This document shows, piece by piece, positions 10,120 to 20,059 of a stretch of DNA of 43,251 nt. Positions within the stretch are counted from its first letter, which is position 1; every line of letters begins with the position of its first letter. Position numbers and translations under genes: made by a program. The notes beneath the pieces were generated by a model. It was not told the DNA's origin. It saw only the letters and a list, made by a program, of their open reading frames with translations, and did no database searches. This stretch comes from Fragilaria crotonensis (taxonomy: Eukaryota > Bacillariophyta > Fragilariophyceae > Fragilariales > Fragilariaceae): NCBI GenBank assembly GCA_022925895.1, contig JAKSYS010000538.1, positions 1 to 43,251 of the forward strand, given 5' to 3'.

Positions 10120-10250
10120 ACTCAGGATGTTCAAAAAATTACTCAGGATGTACAAACCCATATCAGAAATTACTCAGAATGTATCAAGTAAAAACATATG
10201 TACCTGAAGAATTTTTATGTGTTTTTAGCCCCGCCCCCTTAGGGCCAAAA
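10120..10250 (-). promoter_or_regulatory. Conserved 5' block of helicase copy 1 with three CTCAGGATGT motifs
   Basis: ACTCAGGATGT occurs at 10120-10130 and 10141-10151, with the variant ACTCAGAATGT at 10172-10182. These are followed by GTATCAAGTAAAAACATATG and a C-rich end with CCCCCTTAGGG (10235-10245). The same order of elements is found 5' of copy 2 (12794-12945). Position upstream of a helicase gene in both cases suggests promoter or element-terminus function. In gene sense the block starts with CCCTAAGG, directly abutting the truncated copy 2. Confidence 0.6.
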
Positions 10251-12530
10251 AATTATAGGGCGATACATGAATTATCATTTTGCTTCTTTGATTGCCGATC
10301 CGTCTTGCAATTGTGGGAATAATGAAAACTTCAGATTTTCCTTCACCAGGGGGGAGAAGTCCAAAGCAATGTTGTTTCTGCATTGAGTCATTGTGACAAC
10401 CGTATCCAAACTCAACAAGTTCCTTCTGTTGAGATGAAAGATAGTTGTGACCATCTGATGAAATAGCCTTCGGGTACCGTAGCGACATTGCCATCCGAAT
10501 ATCACCCAACGATAGTTTGCACAAATGGATTTTTGACATCTCGTATGATGTCCCCGATGGCAAAGTGATAAGCATTGAAGTGTGATTCAGCCCGGTCGCT
10601 TGTTTGAATAAGCAACACCATGTGTCATCTTGAGTGCCCCATTTTCGATGCTGCCACAGAGCTTGCCGTGGATGTGAAAAGGCATTTCCATCCTCATCAT
10701 CACCAGTAACAAATGATACACAAGCCCAAAACTGTCGAATCTGCCGCATATCGGGTGATGAATCCAAATTGAAAATATTCCTGATCACATTTGGAACACC
10801 AAAATTTGAAGGTGTTCTCCGCTTTGGAAAAATCAAAAGGGAATCGGATTGCTCAAAAAGATTTTCATTTGCATTGACGAGAGATCGGTACAACAAAAAG
10901 TATCGAGTGATAACAGGAGGGAGTTTTCGCTCGACTTTCTTGAACCGACGACGAGAAGAACTGTTAAAACCCTTCAGTGACGTCATGGAGTAATAAACAG
11001 CATCATTGCTGTACACGCAGTGGAACATAGTCGGTTCTGTCAACTCTCTCATCCTTGCCGAGAAACGCCATCTTCAACAGTGCCATAAAACAATCCAATT
11101 GATCAACGAGGAAAGAAAGTCCAACATTCCAACAGGGAGTGACATCAAGCAAGGAAATGTCTGCCGTGTCATCATCGACACGGATTCTGATAAATGTTGA
11201 TGGATCAACCACAGGCTCCCACCAGGAACCATCAGCCAAATGAGTTAATGACTCACGCATCAAGGTGACAGCTGTGGGGACTATGCGTGACCAGATGTCG
11301 TATGGAAATGCGTGTTGGTCAACAATGATATTTCCACCTGAGTCAATCATAGTTTTTGCCTTTTTGTAGTCGTTCATGCATTTCGTATTTGTCGAACCAT
11401 CGGTGACAGAATGGAGTACGGAGCCTTGCGAATAGATGACACAAGCAAATCTCCAGAATGGGTGGATGACTGCTCTGAAAAAGCAGATGACGGAGCATAC
11501 TGCTGCTTTCAGAAGGGATGCTACCTTGGAGAATAACGATGACACAGTGTCACAGGATATCAGAGAGATTTTTGATTCCTGAGCAGATACACGAAAAGGA
11601 AACATGAGACAGAATTCCACCACAAAGGGATGCGTGGCAACTGATGGTGGAACTTCAAGCAAAAAATCTTTCAAAAAATATGCGACTGCAAATTCATCGC
11701 TTTCATCAAAACCCCTTGATGCAAAAAGGCCCTTGCGATAGGAATAGGATAAAAGCTTCTTCAATTCAGGTAGTAAGCTGGTTGGATCATGCTGCATCGT
11801 ATAAGTCTTTCCCTGTGACATACCATTGACTTCACCAGCATCAAAATTTTGTAGTCCAGCGCGGAGATTCCTGGCACCATCAAAATATTTCTTCTGCGCA
11901 AAATTCAAAAGCCAATTTTCAGCTTGGTTATGAATTTTGATCAGAACTGTCTCATGCATTTGGCTCGGTGGAGAATGGATAGAAATGAAGTCATTTTTAT
12001 CCTTCTTACAAAGTCTTGTGGACAAACACAACCATCAATGATGGGGTGTACATGTGTGTGTACGTATGGTCGTGCTTTTCCCTGCGTGGAAGGAAAGGAA
12101 GCAAAGCCGCTCTTGCCTTGCAGTAATCAAATTGACTGAGGTACAGTGTTGAAGAACTTGTCAATTTGCACCTCTGAAACAAATTGACCACAACACAATT
12201 TGATGAGCTCAACCTTCTGGAGACAAGACGGATCACAACCCAACCTTGTGCAGTGACGGCGTGCGTTGTCCTTTCTTGGAAAACTTCACCGCAGATGCAT
12301 GAAAATCCCTTATAAGTACTGTTGTCAATTCGAACGGCTCAATTGTTCCAGCAGCCTTTATGACTTCCAGTTTTGTTACAAAAGTATCAAAGGGAACGGA
12401 TAGATGCGGCCCTGCTGTCAAAACCATGTTTTTGACATGCTCACGGATGCATCTCTCATTGATCTGATAGACACTTTTTGGGCAGAGTCGACACCCAAGT
12501 CCAAAGGGAGAAATGGAAAATATACCTTGA
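10246..12530 (-). pseudogene. Second helicase copy, frameshifted and lacking its 3' half
   Basis: Translated pieces on the minus strand align in order with copy 1. They include the N-terminal finger region near 12530-12430 (SPFGLGC, CIREH), a YKGFSCICG segment, FDYCKARAALLPFLP (about 12130), KNDFISIHSPP, the long middle region (12031-11003), EPTMFHC and Walker A PGEGKSE (about 10345). The reading frame breaks at about 12420, 12300, 12015 and 11050. The second His of the first finger is replaced by Asn. Similarity ends just after HVSPYNFLA, the strand after motif I, where copy 1's 5' block begins; DEAH, motifs III-VI and all C-terminal zinc clusters are absent. It is a non-functional remnant in the same orientation as copy 1. 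Confidence 0.85.
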
Positions 12531-12793
12531 AGTGATGCAGGGGTGACTGTTGATCAGATGCTTGCAAAGGAGACATGTTGTTGGTAGTCACCTCTTGTAT
12601 CTCAAGGGTGGTCATCATGATGTGATAATGGCGCTTGTACCAGGAGTGCCGAGTGCATAGTTCAAAATTGGGCGGCAAAAACATTTTGACCATACCTGGT
12701 TTAACATACACGTAAAAACTATCATTCAATGAGTTGATGCACCTAAATTGCGCCATATTTTTGTACGAGCAAATTGTACGGATAGCGTTTTCC

Positions 12794-12945
12794 CTCCGGA
12801 CGTAGTCGTTCCTAAGTAAAAAACCCTCCGGACGTATAAAATTCCCCTCCGGACGTACAAATTTCCCCTCCGGCCGTATCAAGTAAAAATATATATACTT
12901 GAGGATTATTTATCTACTTTGAACCCCTTTTCCTTAGGGAACCAT
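12794..12945 (-). promoter_or_regulatory. Conserved 5' block of helicase copy 2 with four CTCCGGACGTA motifs
   Basis: CTCCGGACGTA lies at 12794, 12826 and 12847, and CTCCGGCCGTA at 12868 (spacing 32, 21, 21). They are followed by GTATCAAGTAAAAATATATA and CCCCTTTTCCTTAGGG ending near 12939. This matches the block at 10120-10250 in order and spacing (31 and 21 there), although the motif itself has changed from CTCAGGATGT to CTCCGGACGT. Beyond the TTAGGG the two copies no longer resemble each other, so this marks the element boundary. Confidence 0.6.
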
Positions 12946-12949
12946 CAGA

Positions 12950-13710
12950 TTCGAAGCATAGGGACGCATCGCACCATTAAAGTCAAAGCCAGTACCAATG
13001 GCGTGCATTGTGCCAACATCACCACCTTTAGACCTCACACTCCCACCCTTTCCCAGTCGACGGTTCAACACAGTGTTGTGGAATGTGATGTGGTTCAATG
13101 CCCCAAGTAGGTGCGTGTGGTGGTCCCATTCGTCACGATACATAGCAGATTGCCGGTCGGCTTCGCCATCAACGACCATCAGGTTCCTGATCATCACCAC
13201 CGACTGCCGATCAGCACAATGACCCACAGTGTCAACATCAATCCAAACATCCACGTAGTGATCGAGTGCTGGATCGATGATCCAACACTGTTCAGGGAGC
13301 CTAAAGTGGTGGCAACCCATGGCATAGTGGCGGCCATTCGCTCATCCTCGCACTGTTGGACCTCGCCAGGCGGCGGTTATACTCAGCCTTCAAAACACCT
13401 TGCGGCCAACAGCCAATATCCTGGCTGTTGAAAATGTCCGTGGCAGCATGGGACCATCACTGTCATGACACTGTACTGCCCTATAGATTATGCGATTCTG
13501 TCGTCGTGCAATTGTTTTGTGGAGGAAATCCTCCAAGCCGACACACGGTTGAAGTCGCGATAGTACTTTGCAGACCATCGGGTATCCGAAAACCTTTTCA
13601 CGTAGCCATCCTTGCCAAATGTGTACGTGACTTCGGCAACTCCTGTAACACCACTGCTGGATAGCGGCGTCACCGGCCGTTCCCTTCATGCGCAGCCAGC
13701 TCATGTCGAG
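12950..13710 (-). pseudogene. Unrecognised degenerate coding remnant
   Basis: Minus-strand frames at 13704-13390 and 13320-12934 have protein-like composition, for example YTFGKDGYVKRFSDTRW in one frame and DVWIDVDTVGHCADRQS, YRDEWDHHTHLLGALNHI and GTMHAIGTGFDFNGAMRPY in the other. The pieces need frameshifts to join. I do not recognise the family. It starts right at the outer boundary of helicase copy 2, so it may be the sequence into which the array was added. Confidence 0.35.
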
Positions 13711-14330
13711 AGGAATGAGTGACTTTGCAACCCCCGCATCACCTTTGCGGCGCTCCCGTGCACATTAAAACACGCCACACTGAGGCATAAACAGAATCAT
13801 TGTCCTGAACTTGTAATCGAATGCATCGTTGAGGTCCTCAGGTTTGTAACACCAGGAGGTTCCGGGATATCCTCTTAACAGGAGATGGTATTGCGAATCC
13901 TGTAGAAGTTAAACTCACTCCGGAGTACTTGTAGTCCGGGAGTGTCCTTTCGCCAGTAGGACACGGTTTCAGTATCTGCTACCAGGTACTAGTACTAGTA
14001 AAGACACAAGGTTGCACCGTATGATCCATTATGCATTGCAATTTACATAAGAGTATGGATACAATTTTAGTAGCAAGCAGTTCTTTATACTAGCTTATAG
14101 TAGAATCGACATTCTTTCCTTTCAACATGATACTCAGGGTCAAAGTGACATTCAAGTTTTTGAATGTTCCGTTATTCGGCACACGTAGAAGCCATTCCTT
14201 GTACATTACACTTGTCGCACTTTGCAATTAGAAGTGGTCACTTTTTAACATGAAATCGTCATACGGAGAAATTTTCTTTTGATGAAACGTGAATATCAAT
14301 TCCGAGATGGAATCTTGATATTCAGTTTTT
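13711..14330. other. Intergenic stretch
   Basis: No convincing gene on either strand. It contains AT-rich sequence with scattered short words such as actagtactagtaaag near 13990 and an A/T-rich run around 14070-14320. I see no tandem repeat or structured RNA here. Confidence 0.5.
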
Positions 14331-14450
14331 TTCAGTTTTCTTAAGCAGATTTCAGTTTTCTTAAGTAAACTTCAGTTTTCTTAAGTAGACTTCAGTTTTC
14401 TTAAGTAGACTTCAGTTTTCTTAAGCAGACTTCAGTTTTCTTAAGTAGAC
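14331..14450. repeat. 20-bp tandem repeat, six units
   Basis: Six consecutive 20-bp units, TTCAGTTTTCTTAAGYARAY, start at 14331, 14351, 14371, 14391, 14411 and 14431. Length is constant and only the last few bases vary. Confidence 0.95.
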
Positions 14451-15260
14451 AGATGCGTTTGGAATTCTCCTGCAAACATAACGGCTTTGGGATACTCGGA
14501 GTAGAAGAGGATATGCATTTGAGCCGGAGGAGATGGAAAAAGATCGGAACTACTACTACTCTAGTACTACTAGCTAGCTAGAGATAGTATTACCCCAACA
14601 GTTCTTGTAGACCTAATTGGAAGTTTCGCGGACCAACCAAACACGTTGCAAGTCCCTTATAACTGCTCGATCTACAAAGGGGATCTGGAGCGAGAACCCG
14701 AGACTACTTGATTCCAAACGTATTGCATTGTAGCGGCCGGCAGTTCCAACCAACAAATGAATGAACCATCATTGACGAAGACTGGTTGAAGGGTGACATT
14801 CGCTCTTGTCGCATACATGACAAACGTGACAGGAGCTTCAGCAACGTGTGTAAACGAACAATCAAGAATTGCCTTCTCCAGACAAATCAGCAATCATGTG
14901 TCACCAGTTTGAACTTGCTCGAGTCCCATTTCATATTCGGTCTTCCATTGTTATGAATCGTACTTGACGACTCAAACTGCTATTTATTATGGGAAGAGGA
15001 AGGGGGGTCTATCTACGGTAAGCACCATCAAGCCATAAGGCTGCCATGCTCGCATGCCGGCATGCCTTGCTGAAGAACTTTGCAGAATACTGGCATAATC
15101 TTTGAATCAAGGACAACACCGTGAACCGTAGTCTCGCCACGAGGCCACGTGAGATGGCAATCGATCCCCGACTTCACCGCGGTTCGAACACACCCAGGAG
15201 GACGACGACATCCTCTGCCGTCGCGACTGACAAAACCTAACCGGGTGAATGCGATGAAAA
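14451..15260. other. Intergenic stretch with no assignable gene
   Basis: A minus-strand frame at 14893-14672 (with VTFVMYATRANVTLQPV) and overlapping frames at 15276-15028 do not match a family I know. They could be decayed sequence linked to the kinase fragment at 15270-15612. Around 14560-14590 there is a cluster of tactactac and ctagctag words. Nothing else stands out. Confidence 0.45.
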
Positions 15261-15269
15261 ATACCAGAT

Positions 15270-15612
15270 AGATCATTTAGAGTGAAGCCACTTTGAATGT
15301 GAGCTTCCATCATGATAGCGTTTTCTTGGCGGGTCAAGAAGCCCATTTTGTGCGACAATTCCAAGAGACTCTACCTGTCGACAAAACTCTTCGGGTACTC
15401 TCTGGCAGCTCCAAAGTCGATCAAAGTGGTAGTTCGGCTTCCAACATCATACAAAAAGTTACCCCAGTTTGGATCTGTTTGCATGAATCGCCACACACAT
15501 AGCTCCTGAATCATTAACTAAAAATTTGACGGCCAATCCGATTCTGTTCATCTTGGTCCAAGTTTAACACCTTGTCGATCACAACTGGTAAGACATTGAC
15601 ATCGTAGAATGC
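15270..15612 (-). pseudogene. COQ8/ABC1 (UbiB-type) atypical kinase fragment
   Basis: Reading the minus strand from about 15612, the peptide VLNLDQDEQNRIGRQIF is followed, after a frameshift with stop codons at about 15507-15512, by [15 protein letters not shown]. Then come [17 protein letters not shown], a TAG, and GFLTRQENAIMMEAHIQSG. The QTDPNW motif, the DFGA.REY metal-binding segment and the later GFLT.xE...M...AH block are hallmarks of COQ8/ADCK kinases, which act in coenzyme Q biosynthesis in mitochondria or plastids. The segment covers only the C-terminal third of the kinase. A region expected between FVD and GFLT is missing, or lies in an unrecognised intron with GT right after the FVD codons. 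It is most likely a relocated gene fragment. Confidence 0.75.
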
Positions 15613-15619
15613 CATGGCA

Positions 15620-15860
15620 TATCACAACCCGGCCACGTCGTGCGACGTTGCAACCGTCGGCAACGTTACAAGCCGATCGTTATGACGATGGCATCGTACC
15701 ACGCCGCCACATCGTACGATCGTACGACGTTGCCACGGTGGGCCACGCCAAGCCGTACGAAGCTGTCATCGTGCGACGCTGCCACATTGTACGACGATGC
15801 AACCTTCGGACCCTCAAATTCAGCAATCGTACACTCCAGTACAACATGTAGGAATTGTAC
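15620..15860. repeat. Internal island of subtelomere-like satellite
   Basis: Words such as gtacgacgttgccacggtg and cgtgcgacgttgcaacc repeat in degenerate form. They resemble the terminal satellite unit tacgacgttagcacggtac near 421-455. Open frames here on both strands come from the repeat and are not genes. Confidence 0.6.
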
Positions 15861-16660
15861 ACAATTTGAACGAAGTACAACATGTACCCCAGTATCAAGT
15901 ATCAAGTACTGTACATGTACTCTGCGTAATACCTACTAGTAGTATTTGTACCAGTACAATGTGTACGAAGTAGAGTAGAGTACTTAGTATACTACTGTAC
16001 TCCGTAGTACTTTAGTACTTTACTGCCTGGTCATGGTCACGGTCAGTGATCACATATAAGTTATACCTGGACAATGTCATTACTTAACAAGAACTTGTCG
16101 TATGAGCACTTGTCGTATGATACATTATTTGGTACTCTGGACTCTGGAGAAGAATGGTGAGTCATGGTCATGGTCATGGTCATGGTCATGGTCATGGTCA
16201 TGTTTCATTCCAAGTCACATGACCGGTTCAGTTGATTAATTTTGTAGCTCTTGTGCAGCTAATTATAAATTGTGATGCAGGCAATACGATGGAAATCATT
16301 TAGAATTTTCTTCGTATGTAATTCATTATTTGAGCTATCTATAAAATAAGTTAATATTAATTAGAGGCGAGGTTTTTTTCAATAGCCCATCATATAGGTC
16401 GATTGGTTTTCCCTAGGAGAGAAGGAAACTATTTATTTAGGCCATAATCTCCTAAGTAACTAGGACCATGTTCCATACAATGCGGAACAACGGTTGCAAT
16501 AGGAGCAAAAGAAACTATTTTACATAGCATTACAATTTGTAAGTGTTTCCTTAAAAAGAAATGGCTAAGTAAGAATTACATAGCAAAATGTGGTAAAGTA
16601 GGGAACGAAGGAAATTATTTTTTATGTTTGACTATGACCGAATGACCCAGAGACAACATG
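15861..16660. other. Gene-free AT-rich stretch
   Basis: This stretch holds clusters of gtactagtac-like words (15890-16020), the hexamer repeat at 16163-16202 and AT-rich sequence up to the fold-back repeat. I see no coding frame of interest. Confidence 0.5.
16163..16202. repeat. (CATGGT)n hexanucleotide repeat
   Basis: About 6.7 perfect CATGGT units. A related short run (tggtcatggtcacggtcag) lies at about 16028-16046. Confidence 0.95.
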
Positions 16661-16680
16661 CCTTGCAAATCACAACAAGG

Positions 16681-17126
16681 TCACTACAGACCATTCGGGC
16701 CTTTAAGGGGTGAACCAATCCGGCCGGGCAACCGTTATATGGCAGCTTCGAATATCACAGTTTTACAATTTTTGTTCGATCAGGAATTTCAATTTGCGAT
16801 AACTCAACCAATTCTTGAAACGACGATAAAAGCGTGCAGGATGTCATTGAACGTATGGTGGACTCTCACATACTGCACTCCTTCATCGTCGTTTCAAGAA
16901 TTGGTTGAGATATCGCAGATTGAAATTCCAGACTGAAAAAAGGAGGACCGTTAGTTTCTCCAAATTAAACAGTGCATAAAAAAATAAACCATGATCTAAA
17001 ACAATCGAACCCCTAAGTAGATTAAAGAAATAACAGTAAAAGACGGGTAAATTTTTATATAAAAATGGACTCATAACCAGAAATTGATTTCGGTCCTAAT
17101 GGCCCGAATGGTCTGTACATGTAGTG
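16681..17126. repeat. Fold-back element with nested inverted repeats
   Basis: An inner inverted repeat pairs 16783-16827 with 16885-16929 (45 bp each, only a few mismatches; both contain AACCAATTCTTGAAACGACG in one orientation), separated by a 57-bp loop that extends the pairing imperfectly. An outer pair matches TCACTACAGACCATTCGGGC at 16681 with the complement at 17101-17126, where one arm carries a 4-base insertion. Such a structure is typical of a fold-back or MITE-like element. No target duplication was recognised. Confidence 0.7.
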
Positions 17127-17269
17127 AAATCTCCTCAAATGCAATGTGATTTTTACGCAAACTACTACAGTACTCGTAGTTCGTTTAGCTACCGAGTTCC
17201 GGTGTACGAGTATTTTTTACGGTAGTGGATCTATTGTACTCGAGTACGTTATACGATACATTACTCCGC

Positions 17270-17581
17270 ATGGTGAAAAAAAGGCGGCGTACATTTGTAC
17301 ATCGAAATTTGTGCCATTCTAAGGTGTACTTAGAATATGACATGATGCAGGAGACAAGGATGTGCCGATGCATATTCCAAGAGCAACCTCGTGATCATGA
17401 AAGAGATGATTGCTACATTCTACTGGTGTTTCGAATGAACAAGCACCACAGTAGTAACGAAGAGGGAAACATCATATTGCCTGCTGCATGTTGGAGGGCC
17501 CTCGTGAAAGATATGCTTGAATGGTTTGGATTTTGGATGGTCCAAAAGCCATTAATACGATGCTCCTATTTGTATTTGTGA
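17270..17581 (+). CDS. Hypothetical small protein, doubtful
   Basis: A frame of about 103 codons from the ATG at 17270 (MVKKRRRTFVHRN) to the stop at 17579-17581. The peptide has a basic start and a segment YILLVFRMNKHH...ILPAACWRALVKDMLEWFGFWM with protein-like composition. No family is recognised, and it lies tail to tail with the minus-strand gene at 17620. It could be a decayed exon or chance. Confidence 0.25.
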   Translation: MVKKRRRTFVHRNLCHSKVYLEYDMMQETRMCRCIFQEQPRDHERDDCYILLVFRMNKHHSSNEEGNIILPAACWRALVKDMLEWFGFWMVQKPLIRCSYLYL

Positions 17582-17619
17582 GATCAATGAATCCAGTGCG
17601 CGATTATAAGTTTGATGCT

Positions 17620-19662
17620 CTAAGATGGCTTAGAGAAAGTCCATTCGGTCTCTTCCTCTATGATGGAGTTTTGATAAGAGGAAGATGAATCAAGATACTT
17701 GAGAGGCAGTCCTTCTTGTCCTTCGTCCATGAGGGTGTCTACTAGCAAATCAATAGGGAAGGGCATCGATTTTTTCCTTGCGTCCTTGTCTTTGGCAGAG
17801 GGAGGAGTAAATTGAGGAGTATACTGTCCATAAGCAGGATTGTTGTGCTCGCCCTCAGGAAAAGGAGCCATTGGTATAACAGGATTGGTGGAAGCTGAAG
17901 GAAATTGTCGAGTGTTGTCCTTGTTTCCGTGTGTCACTGGTGCTGTTTCCTTTTGGGCATAATAATGAGTAAACGGAGGAGGAGTATAATGCCCATGATC
18001 ATTGTTGTGCTTGTCCAAAGTGGAAGAAGCCGCGATTGCGGCATTGGCGGACCTTTGTGGGAACTGTTGGGGTGAATAATGTAGGAGGCGAGACTTGTTA
18101 TCCATGCGAGGGAGAACCTGAGCGGAGGCAGACGAGTTGTTTGAAAAGTGTTCGTTCCTGACGATAGCGTGTCCATGTGGGGATGAACGAGGAATGGTGT
18201 ACCTGTTGGTGGTGAGGCTTGGGCTATCCACACTTCCGACAATTTTGTGGCGCATGAACTTCTGCCTTTATTCATTCCTTCACGATGAAGCACCAGAAGG
18301 GAACGCAGATTGAATCAGATCGAGCATCAAAACAAGGCTATAGATTGTTACCTTTGCATACCTTCCATGGCTCTGATCAAATCATCTTCATAGGTATTGT
18401 CCTCATCATCTTCCTCATCGACAATTCGCTCCGTGGCTTCAACAATATGAATCTTCCAGGAAATCCGACATGGCAATGAAGAATATGGGATCTGGCCAAT
18501 CATGACAGGGAGTTCATATGGAGCACTGATCAGCTTGATCTCGCCGTCTTTGGATTTCGGAGAGTATATGGTATTTGAAAGGGACATGTACCCGGGGAAC
18601 TTCAAAAGGAAGTTTTTCAATTTCCTCTTTTCAGAGTTTTGAATTGCATTCCGAGTGATATCACGAGCTTCTTTCACTTTGTCACACGAATTGGTTCCTT
18701 CCTTCTCAGATACGAGACGATGGTCCAATGCAAAAGATGCAGATTGTGCAGGAAACTGGATGAATACATCAGGACGGTTTGGCAAGATAAAGGCTTTGTA
18801 AAGACCTTTCGTGACATCTCGTACATCAGCAACCAGTCCGATGGAGATACCATCATGAAGCTTTCCTTGGTGCTTCTTTCCTGAGAAGGCAAAAACAAAG
18901 ACTTCCCTGTTTCGTTCCGGGAAGCTTAAGTCAACGTCGATTTCAACTTGAATTTGCAATTATGAAAACAGGTGCAAGTTAGGTGAGTAATCCAGCAGTC
19001 CAGCAGTCAGTATAAAGAATGCTTCGCTCACCATAGTTTTCTGTTTGTAAAGAATGCTCAATGTAGGTGGCGTTCTTGCTTGCACTTTGCGATACCCTAC
19101 TTGGAGCTGCAACACTGGTAGAAAGCATTGGTGTTCTTAGTGATTCCAGGATCAGTTTGTCCTTGGATGTTGACCGGAAAAGAGGAGGCGATGAATAGAC
19201 TCTCTGTGAAGGTGTTGTTTCTGATGGAGGGGTGGATATGGAATCCTGCGAAGTGTCTAAACCGTCTTGTTGTTCTTCTTGGGGCTTTATGCGGAGGAGC
19301 AATGCTCGGTATTGTTTGCAATCGTACCGCTTCCAATATGCCACCTTGTTCTGGATCTGCTTTCTTAGTGAGGATCCTGACTCACCGTAGACTCCAGGCT
19401 TTCTATCACAGATGAAGGCAAGAGAAGCGGAATCAATCCCCCCAAAAGCTTCGATGTCAGTAAAAAGTTCTGTTTCAACTCTTTGTGGAATGCCTCTAGC
19501 TTTTTCTGGCGTTCTCGAAATTTTTGCTTTGTTGCTGGGAAATTCCGCCAAGGAAGTTTTATGAGGATCACTCGCATCTCCATGTTTGCAAAGGGCGCCA
19601 AGTAATCCGGCGCAAACGGTAGAAATCAATCGTAGACTTGTACATTCAGACACCAAACAATA
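17620..19662 (-). CDS. Unknown protein, at least three exons
   Basis: Three minus-strand frames join through two GT-AG introns of nearly equal size. Exon 1 ends at 19032, intron 19031-18947 (85 nt, GTGAGC...TTCAAG), exon 2 18946-18352, intron 18351-18266 (86 nt, GTAACA...TAAAG), exon 3 18265-17620. Phases agree at both junctions. The product is over 600 aa. Exon 1 contains STVCAGLLGALCKHGD and DPHKTSLAEFPSN, exon 2 has VEIDVDLSFPERN and GISIGLVADVRDVTKG and ends acidic (EEDDEDNTYEDD), and exon 3 is Pro/Ser/His/Asn-rich low complexity (HYTPPPFTHYYAQ). No ATG precedes the exon 1 frame, which opens right after TAG at 19663-19665, so another exon lies upstream or the gene is truncated. I do not recognise the function. 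The lack of stops across about 1.9 kb and the consistent introns argue for a real gene. Confidence 0.6.
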
Positions 19663-20059
19663 CTATGTATGCAAGTAATGGTACATGCGAATTGTAGACA
19701 TGACACTACACAATATATGTTCCACCGAATCGTGTTCAGACACACTTCGAGACACACACTTTGGTGGAAGGATGCATCTTGCGGATTCAAGGATTTGTAC
19801 CAGCATTGTATGTGTTTCTAACACAATCTTAAGACTTCTGAGGCCTGGTTCCAGAAACGTGGAATCAATTCCATGGGAAGGAGCCTCTCATACACACGGG
19901 TTGTGTGGGCGTATGTAGGATCAAGTAGTATGTGTGCTGTTACTTTGTACGAGGAGTAGCTACCTGGCTGGTGTTGTTGTTTGAAAGAACTAGTGCTTCC
20001 AACAAAAGCCCACAAACAGATAGCTAACGACCCGAGCATCAAGGACACAACAGGTCGAG
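19663..20059. other. Short intergenic stretch
   Basis: About 400 bp between divergent genes (minus-strand gene ending its visible 5' part at 19662, plus-strand gene starting at 20060). It probably holds both promoters. A minus-strand frame at 20048-19818 (MSLMLGSLAICLWAFVG) might be a missing 5' exon of the minus-strand gene, with a signal-peptide-like start, but no splice pair is convincing. Confidence 0.4.

Noticed and set aside
14672-14893. Minus-strand 73-codon frame as a gene
   Set aside because: No recognised family, no ATG context or partner exons, and surroundings full of decayed sequence.
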